This document shows positions 1 to 8,334 of a stretch of 64,000 nucleotides of DNA, piece after piece. Each line of letters begins with the position of its first letter. Within the stretch, counting starts at the first letter, position 1. The translations under genes were made by a program, and so were the position numbers. Under the pieces are notes generated by a model. The model was given only the letters and a program-made list of their open reading frames with translations. It was not told the DNA's origin and ran no database searches. Source of the stretch: Methylobacterium haplocladii (GTDB lineage Bacteria; Pseudomonadota; Alphaproteobacteria; Rhizobiales; Beijerinckiaceae); the NCBI RefSeq assembly GCF_007992175.1, contig NZ_BJZT01000025.1:1-64000 (forward strand), read 5' to 3'.

Positions 1-366
1 GGGAAGATCAAGTGGTCGAACCCCGAGCAGTTCTCCGCCTGGGGCGGCGCACTCGCGACGGCCGGCGACGTGGTCTTCTACGGCACGCTCGAAGGTTACC
101 TGAAGGCCGTCGACGCTAAGACGGGTAAGGAACTCTACAAGTTCAAGACCCCGTCGGGCATCATCGGCAACGTGATGACCTACGAGTTCAAGGGCAAGCA
201 GTTCATCGGCATCCTGTCGGGCGTCGGCGGCTGGGCCGGCATCGGCCTCGCGGCCGGCCTGACCGACCCGAATGCCGGCCTCGGCGCCGTCGGCGGCTAC
301 GCGGCCCTGTCGAGCTACACCAACCTCGGCGGCCAGCTCACCGTGTTCGCCCTGCCGAACCGCTAA
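1..366 (+). CDS. xoxF: XoxF-type lanthanide-dependent methanol dehydrogenase, C-terminal fragment
   Basis: This is the last 121 residues of a PQQ-dependent alcohol dehydrogenase; the gene starts before the window. The frame is open from base 1 to TAA at 364-366. The tail contains [20 protein letters not shown] and ends in [12 protein letters not shown], which is characteristic of XoxF from Methylobacterium; the calcium-dependent MxaF has a different tail. The family oxidises methanol to formaldehyde or formate in the periplasm, using PQQ and a rare-earth ion and passing electrons to a c-type cytochrome. The metal ligands lie outside the window. No cytochrome xoxG or xoxJ follows: a terminator and a convergent small gene come next, so this may be a stand-alone paralogue such as xoxF2. 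Confidence 0.9.
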   Translation, partial: GKIKWSNPEQFSAWGGALATAGDVVFYGTLEGYLKAVDAKTGKELYKFKTPSGIIGNVMTYEFKGKQFIGILSGVGGWAGIGLAAGLTDPNAGLGAVGGYAALSSYTNLGGQLTVFALPNR

Positions 367-388
367 GCCTCACGGCTTGAAGAAATAG

Positions 389-421
389 AATGCCGGCGCG
401 GATCTCCACGCCGGCATTTTC
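389..421 (+). terminator. Rho-independent terminator of xoxF
   Basis: A 10-bp perfect stem (AATGCCGGCG at 389-398, CGCCGGCATT at 409-418) with a 10-nt loop is followed by a T-rich tail. It starts 23 bases after the xoxF stop. Confidence 0.85.
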
Positions 422-446
422 TTTGGGCGATCGACGCGGATCGAGG

Positions 447-749
447 TCATCGAATGCCGTCGTAGTTGCTGCCCGTATAGCGGCAGATCACCTTGCAGCG
501 CGGACCGCCGTTGCTCTGGTACGACTTCATGTGGCCGATCGAACCGGTCATGTCCTGGGTCGGATTACCGCCGGGCTGCCGGACGACGATGTTGCAGAAG
601 TGCTGGGGGCTCTGCTGGTAGCGCGGGCAGGGCGCGGAATCCCGCCCCGAAAACAGATCCATCAACGTCTGCGGTTTCGCGAGGGCCGATGTCGCGAAAA
701 GACCGGTCGCCGCAGCAACGATGAGTGCACGCACACAAGATCCAAGCAA
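447..749 (-). CDS. Small secreted hypothetical protein
   Basis: A 100-residue protein that I do not recognise. Residues 1-24 form a clear Sec signal peptide: hydrophobic core LIVAAATGLFATSA, then an A-L-A cleavage site. The mature part has three cysteines (CPRYQQ, FCNIVV, CKVICRY has two more) and ends NYDGIR. I chose the TTG start at 749 because AGGAG lies six bases upstream; GTG at 734 is an alternative that would shorten the n-region. The gene is convergent with xoxF. Disulphide-stabilised periplasmic or extracellular location is inferred. Confidence 0.6.
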   Translation of the reverse strand: MLGSCVRALIVAAATGLFATSALAKPQTLMDLFSGRDSAPCPRYQQSPQHFCNIVVRQPGGNPTQDMTGSIGHMKSYQSNGGPRCKVICRYTGSNYDGIR

Positions 750-930
750 TTCCTGCTCCTTTGAGTGTCATCCGCCGCCCAATTGCGAGGCATTTGCCCG
801 GATAACATTCAAACAACAGCTCATATGTGCGAATCGGCACCAAGACTAGATCAGTTTTAATCCAAAATATTCTAGATTTATTTTGGGATTATTCTGAGAT
901 CGATCGCCGGATGCGGGCGGCTCGCGATGC

Positions 931-1275
931 TTATGCGTCTTGGAACAGGCGCTGGAAGCGGGCGACGTTCCCCGCGATCAGGGTCGGGGCGAGGGGAAGC
1001 TCCGCACGCGGGCAGACCGCAAAACCGTAATAGGGGCCGAGGAGCTCCTCGTCCGGCAGGGCGACCCAAAGGCGGACCATCGGCCACGCCTCGTTCAGAC
1101 TGAGGAGAAGCATCTGTCCGGCCGGATCGAAGGCCTCGACCTGATCCCGGAACAGATCCGCGATCGATTGCACCTCATCATCCTGCACCCGCCGCGTTGC
1201 CCAGATCATATGCAGCTGCCCCTCTCGCAGGCAGGTGCGAGCAAAGTCGCGTCGGGACAATGCAGGATTGCGCAT
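931..1275 (-). CDS. Hypothetical protein
   Basis: About 114 residues beginning MRNPALSRRDFART; an upstream in-frame start at 1332 would add 19 residues of low-complexity sequence. No signal peptide or membrane segment. The middle is hydrophobic and acidic (QMLLLSLNEAWPMVRLWVALPDEELLG), as expected of a compact globular domain. No family recognised. The reading frame is preferred over the overlapping plus-strand frames because its composition looks like a folded protein. It is divergent from the chemoreceptor-like gene that follows. Confidence 0.45.
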   Translation of the reverse strand: MRNPALSRRDFARTCLREGQLHMIWATRRVQDDEVQSIADLFRDQVEAFDPAGQMLLLSLNEAWPMVRLWVALPDEELLGPYYGFAVCPRAELPLAPTLIAGNVARFQRLFQDA

Positions 1276-1466
1276 GGCAGTCCCGCCGCTACGCAGGGAT
1301 TTAGGAACGCCGGCTGTCTGCCGACCGCGCATCGGCCTGTATTATTCTGCAGATATGATCACGAAATAAGCATTTACCTTGGTTCATACAATTTTAGCAA
1401 GCACAGTATCAGATGAGCTCCCGTAACGCTGCCGCAATCGGAGCAGCTTCAGGTCGGGACATTCAC

Positions 1467-2501
1467 ATGAGTTCGTCTTCGCTCGCCGAACTGGTCGGGA
1501 CCTCTACGAAGAGTCTCAAGACGACGGCCACCTCGAACCTTGCCGCGATCCAGTCGATCACCGGGCGGATGAAGCTGCTGGCACTGAACGCCCTGATCGA
1601 AGCCGCCCATGCCGGCGAGAAGGGAGCCGGGTTCTCGGTCGTGGCGCAGGAGGTCCGCACCATCTCCACCGAGGTCGAGCGGATCGCGGGCGAACTCGGC
1701 CTCAGCCTCGGCAGCCGCATCGACGATCTCGCCCGCGCCGTCGAGGGCTTGGCCGGGGAGGCGCGGGCGACGCGCTGCGTCGATCTCGCGCTCAACGCCG
1801 TCGAGATTATCGACCGCAACCTCTACGAGCGCACCTGCGACGTGCGCTGGTGGGCCACCGACGCGGCGGTGGTCGATTGCGCGGCGGCACCCACCGAGGC
1901 GGCGCGCGCGCATGCCAGCCGGCGGCTCGGCGTCATCCTGTCCTCCTACACCGTCTATCTCGACCTCTGGCTGATCGACCTCGACGGCCGGGTCATCGCC
2001 AACGGCCGGCCGGACCGTTTCGCCGTTGCCGGGAGCAGCGTCGCGCAGGAGCCGTGGATCGCGCTGGCTCGCCGCCTGCGCTCGGGCGAGGATTTCGAGG
2101 CGGCCGAGGTGATGCGCCTGCCTGCGCTCGATGGCGCCCAGGTCGCGACCTACTTCGCATCGGTTCGCGAGGGCGGGGAGGCGCAGGGGCGGCCCCTCGG
2201 CACCCTCGCCATCCATTTCGACTGGGAGCCCCAAGCCCGCGCCATCGTCGAGGGCGTCCGGCTGATGCCGAGCGAGCGCGAGCGCAGCCGCGTCATGCTG
2301 CTCGATGCCGCCAACCGCGTGCTGGCCTGTTCGAGGGGGCAGGGGATTCTCGGCGAGCGCTATCCCCTGCGCACGGACGGCCGGGCTCACGGCCACTACA
2401 CCGACCCGCAGGGCCGCCTCGTCGCGTTTCACGACACGCCCGGCTACGAGACCTATCGGGGTTTGGGCTGGCGCGGGGTGATCGAACAGGCGGCGGGGTA
2501 G
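1467..2501 (+). CDS. Soluble methyl-accepting chemotaxis-like protein with C-terminal sensor region
   Basis: About 344 residues from ATG at 1467; an upstream start at 1413 adds 18. Residues 25-70 match the highly conserved hairpin tip of chemoreceptor signalling domains (LLALNALIEAAHAGEKGAGF, then VVAQEVR), which contacts CheA and CheW. There are no membrane helices and no HAMP domain. The long C-terminal part (about residues 100-344, including WLIDLDGRVIANG and VMLLDAANRVLACS) looks like a Cache-type double sensor domain. The order is therefore signalling tip first and sensor last, the reverse of classical receptors, and the coiled-coil bundle is very short. It is likely a cytoplasmic receptor or an adaptor; the ligand is unknown. 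Confidence 0.7.
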   Translation: MSSSSLAELVGTSTKSLKTTATSNLAAIQSITGRMKLLALNALIEAAHAGEKGAGFSVVAQEVRTISTEVERIAGELGLSLGSRIDDLARAVEGLAGEARATRCVDLALNAVEIIDRNLYERTCDVRWWATDAAVVDCAAAPTEAARAHASRRLGVILSSYTVYLDLWLIDLDGRVIANGRPDRFAVAGSSVAQEPWIALARRLRSGEDFEAAEVMRLPALDGAQVATYFASVREGGEAQGRPLGTLAIHFDWEPQARAIVEGVRLMPSERERSRVMLLDAANRVLACSRGQGILGERYPLRTDGRAHGHYTDPQGRLVAFHDTPGYETYRGLGWRGVIEQAAG

Positions 2502-2508
2502 GACGCCC

Positions 2509-2600
2509 CGTCCTTGCGAGCCGAAGGCGAAGCAACCCAGGGCCGCGAACTCAGCGTCGCAGGTCTTGCCCCGGGTCGATTCGCTGCGCTTGCGATGACG
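2509..2600. repeat. Interspersed palindromic repeat, family B copy 1
   Basis: An imperfect inverted repeat with outer arms like TTGCGAG.CGAAG / CGCTTGCGATGACGG and an inner CCCAGGGCC-type arm. Related copies occur at 6017-6045 (half), 42192-42284, 44848-44939 and 52440-52532. It lies between convergent genes. Confidence 0.7.
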
Positions 2601-2628
2601 GCAGCTGCGGCATCGGCCGAAGCGCGCC

Positions 2629-3399
2629 TCACAGATCCGCAGACCGCCGCGACAGCTCCCCGCGCAACTGCCGCGCGGCCTCGACCAGCGCTGCATCGCG
2701 CCGCGCCCGGGGGCGGGGCTGGTCGATGGTGACGTCCGCCGCGATCCGGCCGGGCGCGCCGGCCAGCACCACGACGCGGTCGGCGAGATAGACCGCCTCG
2801 TCGATATCGTGGGTCACGAACAGCACGGTCTTGGCGGTCTTCTGCTGGATGCGCTGGACTTCGTCCTGCAGGCCCTCGCGGGTGAAGCTGTCGAGCGCCG
2901 AGAACGGCTCGTCCATCAAGAGCACCTCGGGCTCGACGGCGAGCGCCCGGGCGAGCGCCACGCGCTGGCGCTGGCCGCCGGAGAGCTGATGGGGCCAGCG
3001 CCCTCCGAGGTCACCGAGGCCGACGAGCGACAGCATCTGTTCCGCCCGCGCGCAGCGCTCGGCCTTGGGCATGCCGAGCCGCTCCAGCCCGAAGGCGACG
3101 TTGGCGAGCACGCGGCGCCACGGCAGTAGCCGCGCGTCCTGAAACACCAGCGCCATCGGCGTCCTGATCGCCGGGTCGACGTTCACGGTCACCGTGCCGC
3201 CGCTGGGCTTGGCGAGGTCGATCAGCACGCGCAGCAGCGTCGACTTTCCCACCCCGGACTCGCCGACGATGACCAGGAACTGCCCCCGCGGGATCGCGAG
3301 GTCGAGCTTGTCCAGGATGACGTTGGTGCGCCCGTCGCGGGCGTAGGCGAGGCTCAGGCCCTCGATGTCGATGATCGGGGCGCTCGTCGTTGGACTCAT
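2629..3399 (-). CDS. NitT/TauT-type ABC transporter ATP-binding protein
   Basis: 256 residues. It contains Walker A GESGVGKST (about residues 46-54), the signature [15 protein letters not shown], Walker B VLLMDEPFSALD and the switch histidine in VLFVTHDIDEA, so all nucleotide-binding elements are intact. It is closest in style to SsuB/TauB/NrtD ATPases, which power uptake of sulfonates, taurine or nitrate. ATG at 3399 overlaps the permease stop as ATGA, so translation is coupled; a GTG at 3408 is less likely. The operon order is binding protein (4326-5339), permease, ATPase. The substrate cannot be fixed from the sequence. Confidence 0.9.
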   Translation of the reverse strand: MSPTTSAPIIDIEGLSLAYARDGRTNVILDKLDLAIPRGQFLVIVGESGVGKSTLLRVLIDLAKPSGGTVTVNVDPAIRTPMALVFQDARLLPWRRVLANVAFGLERLGMPKAERCARAEQMLSLVGLGDLGGRWPHQLSGGQRQRVALARALAVEPEVLLMDEPFSALDSFTREGLQDEVQRIQQKTAKTVLFVTHDIDEAVYLADRVVVLAGAPGRIAADVTIDQPRPRARRDAALVEAARQLRGELSRRSADL

Positions 3400-4148
3400 G
3401 GCCGCCACCGCAGCAGCCAGCCCTGCAGGGCGACGAAGGCGGTGTCGAACAGACCGTAGAGGGCGGCCATGGTCAGCATGTAGACCACCACGATGTCGGT
3501 GGAGAGCAGCGACGACGCCTGCATCATCCGCGAGCCGATGCCGGGCACCCCGAAGATCTCCGCGGCGACCACCGCCATCCAGGCCTGGCCGAGCGCCGTG
3601 CGCAGCCCGACCAGGATGCCGGGGGTCGCCGCCGGCAGCACGATCTTGGCGAGCCGCGCCAAGGGCGAACGGAAGCCGAAGGCCTGGGCCACCTCGATCA
3701 GATCCCGGTCGACGCTGCGCACCGCCCCCTGCGTCGCGAAGAAAACGATCCAGAAGACGCCGATGGCGATGATGAACACCGCCGCCCGCGGTTCGACGCC
3801 GAACCAGATGATCGCGAACGGCACCCAGGCGAGGCCGGGGATCGGCCGCAGCAGCCGCACGACCCAGGCGGTCAGGTTCTCGAAGGACCGGAACATGCCG
3901 GCGACGATGCCGAGCGCCATGCCCGCGCCCGCGCCGACGCAGAGGCCGATCACGTAGTGGCTCAGGCTCTCGATCACCGCCACGAGCCAGGCCCCGCTCG
4001 CGATCTCCTTGAGCAGGGCGGCGGGAATCGTCGAGGGCGGCGGCAGGAAGGCCGGGTTGACGAGATCGAGCCGCGGCGCCGCCTCCCAGACGATCAGGAA
4101 GGCGACGAGGCCGACGAGGGCGAGTCCGGTCGCGCGGAGGCGGATCAT
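3396..4148 (-). CDS. NitT/TauT-type ABC transporter permease
   Basis: 250 residues with about six hydrophobic segments, starting with ATGLALVGLVAFLIVWEAAP. The EAA-type cytoplasmic loop (VAQAFGFRSPLARLAKIVLP) that docks on the ATPase is present at about residues 135-160. The family is SsuC/TauC-like (binding-protein-dependent transport inner-membrane component). Length is typical. It shares an ATGA overlap with the downstream ATPase and is separated from the upstream binding-protein gene by an interspersed repeat (4170-4285). Confidence 0.9.
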   Translation of the reverse strand: MIRLRATGLALVGLVAFLIVWEAAPRLDLVNPAFLPPPSTIPAALLKEIASGAWLVAVIESLSHYVIGLCVGAGAGMALGIVAGMFRSFENLTAWVVRLLRPIPGLAWVPFAIIWFGVEPRAAVFIIAIGVFWIVFFATQGAVRSVDRDLIEVAQAFGFRSPLARLAKIVLPAATPGILVGLRTALGQAWMAVVAAEIFGVPGIGSRMMQASSLLSTDIVVVYMLTMAALYGLFDTAFVALQGWLLRWRP

Positions 4149-4169
4149 GCGCTTGTTCGGTACCCGGCC

Positions 4170-4285
4170 GTCATTCCGGGGCCGCGCAGCGGCACCGGGA
4201 ACCCACCCGAGATGCGACGCTGCGACGGGGCGTCGAGGCCGGTCGTGGGTTCCCGGTTCTCGCCTGCGGCGAGCCCCGGAATGAC
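4170..4285. repeat. Interspersed palindromic repeat, family A copy 1
   Basis: Outer arms GTCATTCCGGGGC (4170-4182) and GCCCCGGAATGAC (4273-4285) enclose a second inverted pair (GGGAACCCAC / GTGGGTTCCC). The same architecture recurs at 40309-40419, 50229-50363 and 53603-53740. It sits inside an ABC transporter operon, between the binding protein and the permease. Confidence 0.8.
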
Positions 4286-4325
4286 ACGCCTGGATCGGTG
4301 TCGGCGGGACGCGAGAAACACCGGA

Positions 4326-5339
4326 TCACTGCGGCGTCACGGCCTTCTCGTACGGCTTCGCATCGAACAGCCCGTCCGTCGGCGCCTCCTTGTCCAGCGT
4401 GCCGATCGAGACCTGATAGGCCTGCATCGCCTTGGTCGCGGCGATGATCTGGCGCGGGTCGGTGATGAACTTGGCGGCGGGCGAGGAGATCGCCTTCTGG
4501 ATGGTGGCGACGTCGGTGATGCCCTTGCCGAGCGCCGCCTCGACATGCGGCGCAGCCTTGGCCGGGTCGGCCTTCAGGAGGTCGGTGGCGCGCACAAGCG
4601 CCTTCACCAGCCCCTCGACGGCGGCGGGGTTCTTGTCGGCGAACTTTCCGTAGACGGCGACCACGGTGCCGGGCTGGTCGGGAAACATCTCGGCCCCGGT
4701 GGCGATCAGCTTGATCGCGGGGTTGCGCATCTGGACGATGGTCAGCGCCGGCTCGCGGATCGAGGCGCCGTCCATGGCGCCGGCGAGCACCGCCTGCTGC
4801 GTCGCGTCGATGCCCATCGGCACCACCTCGGCATCGGCCTTGTCGGCCTTCGCCACCTGCCAGAGCCAGTGCTGCAGGGTGGTGTTCGGCACCGAGCCCG
4901 GCGGCTGCGTGGCGAGGCGGGCGGCGCGGCCCTCCTTGGCCTTGAAAGCCTTGAAGGCCTCGGCCTTGCTCGAGGTGGAGGCGAAGTACGGCGCGAGCTT
5001 CGGCCCCGCCACGAACACCATCTCCTCGACCGCGGTGGCCGCGACCACACGCACGTCGATGCCCTTGGTGCGGGCGACGGCCAGCGGCGCGACGCCGGCG
5101 ACGTAGACGTCGATGGTGCCTGACGCGAGCGCCTGGATCATGTTCGGACCGGATTCGAACGTGGTGAAGGTCGGCTCCAGGCCCGCCTCCTTCAGCCAGC
5201 CCTCGCCGCGCGCCACGAAGATCGGCGCGGCGCCGATGACCGGGATCACGCCGATGCGCACCGGCACCGGCTCGGCCGAAGCGGGCAGGGGGGCGAGAAG
5301 TCCGGCGAGGACCGCCAGGGCGCTGAGGACGAGACGCAT
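4326..5339 (-). CDS. NitT/TauT-type ABC transporter substrate-binding protein
   Basis: 337 residues. ATG at 5339 is chosen because a signal peptide follows directly (MRLVLSALAVLAGLLAPLPA, cleavage after ASA); the reading frame extends 15 codons upstream without signal character. The mature protein shows the NMT1/SsuA-like fold: VRIGVIPVIGAAPIF at the start, SGPNMIQALASGTIDVYVAG in the ligand-cleft region, and VVAVYGKFADKNP later. It is periplasmic and delivers the substrate to the permease at 3396-4148. The ligand could be a sulfonate, taurine, or an aromatic or nitrogen compound; no residue that I can see decides this. Confidence 0.85.
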   Translation of the reverse strand: MRLVLSALAVLAGLLAPLPASAEPVPVRIGVIPVIGAAPIFVARGEGWLKEAGLEPTFTTFESGPNMIQALASGTIDVYVAGVAPLAVARTKGIDVRVVAATAVEEMVFVAGPKLAPYFASTSSKAEAFKAFKAKEGRAARLATQPPGSVPNTTLQHWLWQVAKADKADAEVVPMGIDATQQAVLAGAMDGASIREPALTIVQMRNPAIKLIATGAEMFPDQPGTVVAVYGKFADKNPAAVEGLVKALVRATDLLKADPAKAAPHVEAALGKGITDVATIQKAISSPAAKFITDPRQIIAATKAMQAYQVSIGTLDKEAPTDGLFDAKPYEKAVTPQ

Positions 5340-5535
5340 GGGCTCACCGGTTCGGAGAAACGCAGTGCCCCCATCGCACGGCACTCCGAAACGTCAAGCC
5401 GGAATGTGCGAGGCGCGCGATGGAAAGCCCGCGGGCGCGCCGGCACGGGCATTTGCGGGGAACACCCGGCCTCACGGTTTCGTTAACCGCGGCTCGCAAA
5501 CTGCAATCGCGCGGCACAAACCAAGGGACTTCGCC

Positions 5536-5955
5536 ATGAGCTTTCTCGGCAGCATCGTCAGCAAGATCCTCCACCCGTTCGGAGGCAGCTCCGACGCCCA
5601 GGCGAAACCCGCCGACGCCCCGGCCTCCGCGCCCGCTGGTGGCGGTGCAGCCGAGTCTCCCGCCTCGACCGGCGGCGGCACCACCGCGGCGCCCGGCTCG
5701 ATCGACATCGAAGCGAACCTCGCCAAGCTCGCCGCGGACAATCCGCAGAAGCTCAACTGGAAGACCTCGATCGTCGACCTCCTGAAGCTGATCGACCTCG
5801 ATTCGAGCTTGAGCGCACGCCAGAAGCTCGCCGACGAACTCCACTACACCGGCGACAAGAACGACTCCGCCACGATGAACGTCTGGCTGCACAAGCAGGT
5901 CATCAAGAAGCTCGAGGAGAACGGCGGCAAGGTCCCGGCCGATCTCAAGGACTGA
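5536..5955 (+). CDS. DUF3597 domain protein
   Basis: 139 residues. It begins MSFLGSIVSKILHPFG, has an Ala/Pro/Gly-rich linker (residues about 20-55), and then a helical C-terminal domain (LNWKTSIVDLLKLIDLDSSL, SARQKLADELHYTGD) typical of DUF3597, a small family of unknown function found in many alphaproteobacteria. No signal peptide. ATG at 5536 begins the conserved N-terminus. It is divergent from the ABC operon and ends in its own terminator. Confidence 0.8.
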   Translation: MSFLGSIVSKILHPFGGSSDAQAKPADAPASAPAGGGAAESPASTGGGTTAAPGSIDIEANLAKLAADNPQKLNWKTSIVDLLKLIDLDSSLSARQKLADELHYTGDKNDSATMNVWLHKQVIKKLEENGGKVPADLKD

Positions 5956-5975
5956 TTTTGTCGGTTCAAGAAGTG

Positions 5976-6003
5976 AGCCCGGTGCGCGAGCGCCGGGCTT
6001 TTT
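5976..6003 (+). terminator. Rho-independent terminator of the DUF3597 gene
   Basis: AGCCCGG at 5976-5982 pairs with CCGGGCT at 5993-5999 and runs into TTTT. It lies 20 bases after the stop. Confidence 0.8.
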
Positions 6004-6016
6004 CGTGGTCCTGCTC

Positions 6017-6045
6017 CGTCATTGCGAGCGCAGCGAAGCAATGAC
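6017..6045. repeat. Short (half) family B palindrome
   Basis: GTCATTGCGAGCGCAGCG followed by AAGCAATGACGG forms one short hairpin. It has the outer arms of family B without the inner CCAGGGCC part. Confidence 0.55.
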
Positions 6046-6055
6046 GGCGGTGCCC

Positions 6056-7165
6056 TCACCGCCCGGTCCGGATCCGGGTCCACAATCGCGTCACGAACCG
6101 CTGCGTCTGGTCGACCCAGGCAGTGTTGACGACGAGGCGCTGCATGGTGGCGTCGTCCGGGTAGATGCCGGGATTGGCCAGGATCTCCGGCTTCACCAGC
6201 TTCTTCGCGGCCAGGTTGCCGCTGGCGTAGGAGACGAAGTCGGTGTTCGCCGCCGCCACCTCGGGCCGGAGCATGTAGTTCAGGAAGACATGCGCGTCGG
6301 CGGCGTGGGGTGCGTCCTTCGGGATCGCGAAGGTGTCGAACCACATCTCCGCGCCCTCGCGGGGGATCTGGTAGGCGATCTTGACGTCGTTCTTGGCCTC
6401 GTCGGCCCGCTTCTTCGCCTGCAGCACGTCGCCGGAATAGCCGACCGCGACGCAGATATCGCCGTTCGCGAGCGCGTTGATGTACTCCGAAGAATGGAAT
6501 TTCCGGATCGACCCGCGCACCTTGTAGAGCGCGTCCGTCACCTTGCTGATGTCGTCCCAGCGCTTGGGGTCCATCTTCGGCCCATAGAACGGCAGGATCG
6601 ACGGGATCAGGTCCTCGGGGCTGTCGATCATCATCACCCCGCATTCCTTGAGCTTGTTCATCGTGCTCGGGTTGAGGACGAGGCTCCAGGAGTTCAGCGC
6701 GGCGTCGGGGCCGAGTTTTTCGCGCACCATCTCGACGTTCAGGCCGATGCCGGTGGTGCCCCACATGTAGTCGACGGCGTAAACGTTGCCAGGATCGTAG
6801 GCCTGCAGCCGCCCGGCAATCTCCGGCCAGACGTTGACGAGGTTCGGCAGCTTCGCCTTGTCGAGGGGCTGGAACACCCCGGCCCGGATCAGACGCTGCA
6901 GGAACGGCCCGGAGGGCGCGACGACGTCGTAGCCGGATTTTCCCGCGAGCAGCCGGGTCTCGAGCACCTCGTTGCTGTCGTAGGTGTCGTAGACGACCGT
7001 GATGCCGGTCTCCCGGGTGAAGGCGTCCAGCACCTTCGGGTCGATATAGTCCGACCAGTTGTAGATGTTGACGACCCGCTCCCCGGCGCGGGCCGAGCCG
7101 CCGAGCGCCAGCGCGATCAGCGCAAGGACGGCGAGACAGGCCCGGCCGAGGGCGGGGCGCCTCAC
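6056..7165 (-). CDS. Polyamine ABC transporter periplasmic binding protein (PotF/PotD family)
   Basis: 369 residues, the usual length for PotF. A signal peptide (LAVLALIALALGGSARA) precedes VVNIYNWSDYIDPKVLDAF, the hallmark start of putrescine/spermidine-binding proteins. Further matches are GYDVVAPSGPFLQRL, YAVDYMWGTTGIGLN, VGYSGDVLQA and an aromatic-rich cleft. The start is GTG at 7165, which overlaps the upstream RidA stop as GTGA and so implies coupled translation. No permease or ATPase is adjacent, so the rest of the transporter must be elsewhere, or the protein is an orphan. Confidence 0.85.
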   Translation of the reverse strand: MRRPALGRACLAVLALIALALGGSARAGERVVNIYNWSDYIDPKVLDAFTRETGITVVYDTYDSNEVLETRLLAGKSGYDVVAPSGPFLQRLIRAGVFQPLDKAKLPNLVNVWPEIAGRLQAYDPGNVYAVDYMWGTTGIGLNVEMVREKLGPDAALNSWSLVLNPSTMNKLKECGVMMIDSPEDLIPSILPFYGPKMDPKRWDDISKVTDALYKVRGSIRKFHSSEYINALANGDICVAVGYSGDVLQAKKRADEAKNDVKIAYQIPREGAEMWFDTFAIPKDAPHAADAHVFLNYMLRPEVAAANTDFVSYASGNLAAKKLVKPEILANPGIYPDDATMQRLVVNTAWVDQTQRFVTRLWTRIRTGR

Positions 7166-7521
7166 CGGGGCGCCCGCGTGGCGACGACGACGATCTCCAC
7201 GAGATAGGCCGGACCGGCGAGCTTGGCCTCGACGGTGGCGCGGGCCGGCGGCTCGTCGCGGTCGACCCAGGCATCCCAGGCGGCGTTCATCTCCGAAAAA
7301 CCGGCCATGTCGGCGAGGTAGATCGTGGCCGAGAGGATGCGGCTCTTGTCGCTGCCGGCCGCCGCGAGCAGGCGGTCGATCTGTTCCAGCACCTGCTGTG
7401 TCTGCGCGGTGACGCCGGTGCCGACCGTGTCGGCGGCCACCTGGCCTGCGAGATAGACCATGTCGCCGGTCGCGGCGGCTTGGCTCATGCGGGGGCCTTT
7501 TTCGAAACGCTCGATCGTCAT
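7162..7521 (-). CDS. RidA/YjgF/Rid family enamine/imine deaminase
   Basis: 119 residues from ATG at 7521 (MTIERFEKGPRMSQ). Family features are VYLAGQVAAD, QQVLEQIDRLLAAAGSDKSRIL, ATIYLADMAGFSEMNAAWD and the C-terminal ARATVEAKLAGPAYLVEI. The Arg of ARATVEA corresponds to the active-site arginine that binds the imine carboxylate in RidA. The family hydrolyses reactive 2-aminoacrylate-type imines. It is first in a two-gene operon with a PotF-like protein, which suggests a role in polyamine or amino-acid nitrogen use. This subgroup may differ in substrate from RidA itself. Confidence 0.8.
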   Translation of the reverse strand: MTIERFEKGPRMSQAAATGDMVYLAGQVAADTVGTGVTAQTQQVLEQIDRLLAAAGSDKSRILSATIYLADMAGFSEMNAAWDAWVDRDEPPARATVEAKLAGPAYLVEIVVVATRAPR

Positions 7522-7729
7522 CGCAGGGTACGGACCTTTTCGTGGAAGAACGCTGCTCTCTGACCCCTCCGGCCGTCCCGCGTAAAGGGCCCGCCATCGC
7601 CTGCCGCATCGCGACACAAATTCGCAGCGCGGCGCAACTCGAACGGCAGGCGCCGCGTTCTGGTGTCACAGTACGGCCAAGCCGATAGAGGCGACGCCGC
7701 GTACATCGACGTTCTAGGACATAGCAGCC

Positions 7730-7996
7730 ATGGGCATTCTCTGGACCATCATCATCGGCTTCCTCGCCGGTGTCATCGCCAAGTTCATCATGCCGGGCAA
7801 CAACGAACCCTCGGGCTTCATCCTGACCACGATCCTCGGCATCGTCGGCGCCTTCGTCGCGACCTTCCTGGGCCAGGCGCTCGGCTGGTACGGGCCGAAC
7901 CAGGGCGCGGGCTTCGTCGGCGCCATCGTCGGCGCGATCGTCGTCCTCGCGATCTACGGCTTCATCGCCGGCCGGACGCGCTCGACCTCGCTCTGA
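7730..7996 (+). CDS. GlsB/YeaQ/YmgE family stress-response membrane protein
   Basis: 88 residues with three hydrophobic glycine-rich segments: ILWTIIIGFLAGVIAKFIM, GFILTTILGIVGAFVATFLG and GFVGAIVGAIVVLAIYGFIAG. This is the transglycosylase-associated (GlsB/YeaQ) family of small inner-membrane proteins, often induced by general stress. The ATG at 7730 starts the first helix directly. The gene is monocistronic and is followed by a terminator. Confidence 0.85.
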   Translation: MGILWTIIIGFLAGVIAKFIMPGNNEPSGFILTTILGIVGAFVATFLGQALGWYGPNQGAGFVGAIVGAIVVLAIYGFIAGRTRSTSL

Positions 7997-8021
7997 CGCA
8001 CATCGAAAAGCACGACACGAA

Positions 8022-8053
8022 GAAGGGCGTCGGATCGGATCCGGCGCCCTTTC
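8022..8053 (+). terminator. Terminator of the YeaQ-like gene
   Basis: A long stem AAGGGCG(T)CGGATC / GGATCCGGCGCCCTT followed by TTCCTTT lies 25 bases after the stop codon. Confidence 0.7.
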
Positions 8054-8103
8054 CTTTGGCGGTCATGGCCTTCTGCAGGTCGAGCCGTTCGTGCACATCG
8101 CGT

Positions 8104-8292
8104 CGCCCCGCTTGCGGGGAGAGGGCTTCGACGACCTTGGCGTCGTCGAAGCGAGGCGTCAGCCGAAGGTGAGGGGGCCGCACCGAATGGGCCTCTATCG
8201 GAACCGCCCCCTCACCCCCGCTTCGGCTTCGCCTCCACTTCCTTCATGGACGACAAGGCCCTTGAAGGCCTCTCCCCGCGTGCGGGGAGAGG
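8104..8292. repeat. Interspersed repeat, family C copy 1
   Basis: About 190 bp. GCCCCGCTTGCGGGGAGAG on the left and CTCTCCCCGCGTGCGGGGAG on the right flank an inner inverted pair GGTGAGGGGG / CCCCCTCAC. The same design recurs at 60141-60329. It fills most of the gene-free stretch 7997-8334. Confidence 0.75.
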
Positions 8293-8334
8293 CCGGGCGC
8301 GGCGCGGATCGGGCGCCATAGCCGGCAAGGCCGC

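Noticed and set aside
3390..5123. 577-codon plus-strand frame
   Set aside because: It is antisense to the ABC permease and binding protein and is rich in Arg, Asp and His without domains.
8104..8292. Possible CRISPR-like repeat structure
   Set aside because: The repeated units are inverted arms of one palindromic element, not regularly spaced direct repeats. No CRISPR array or cas gene is seen in the window.
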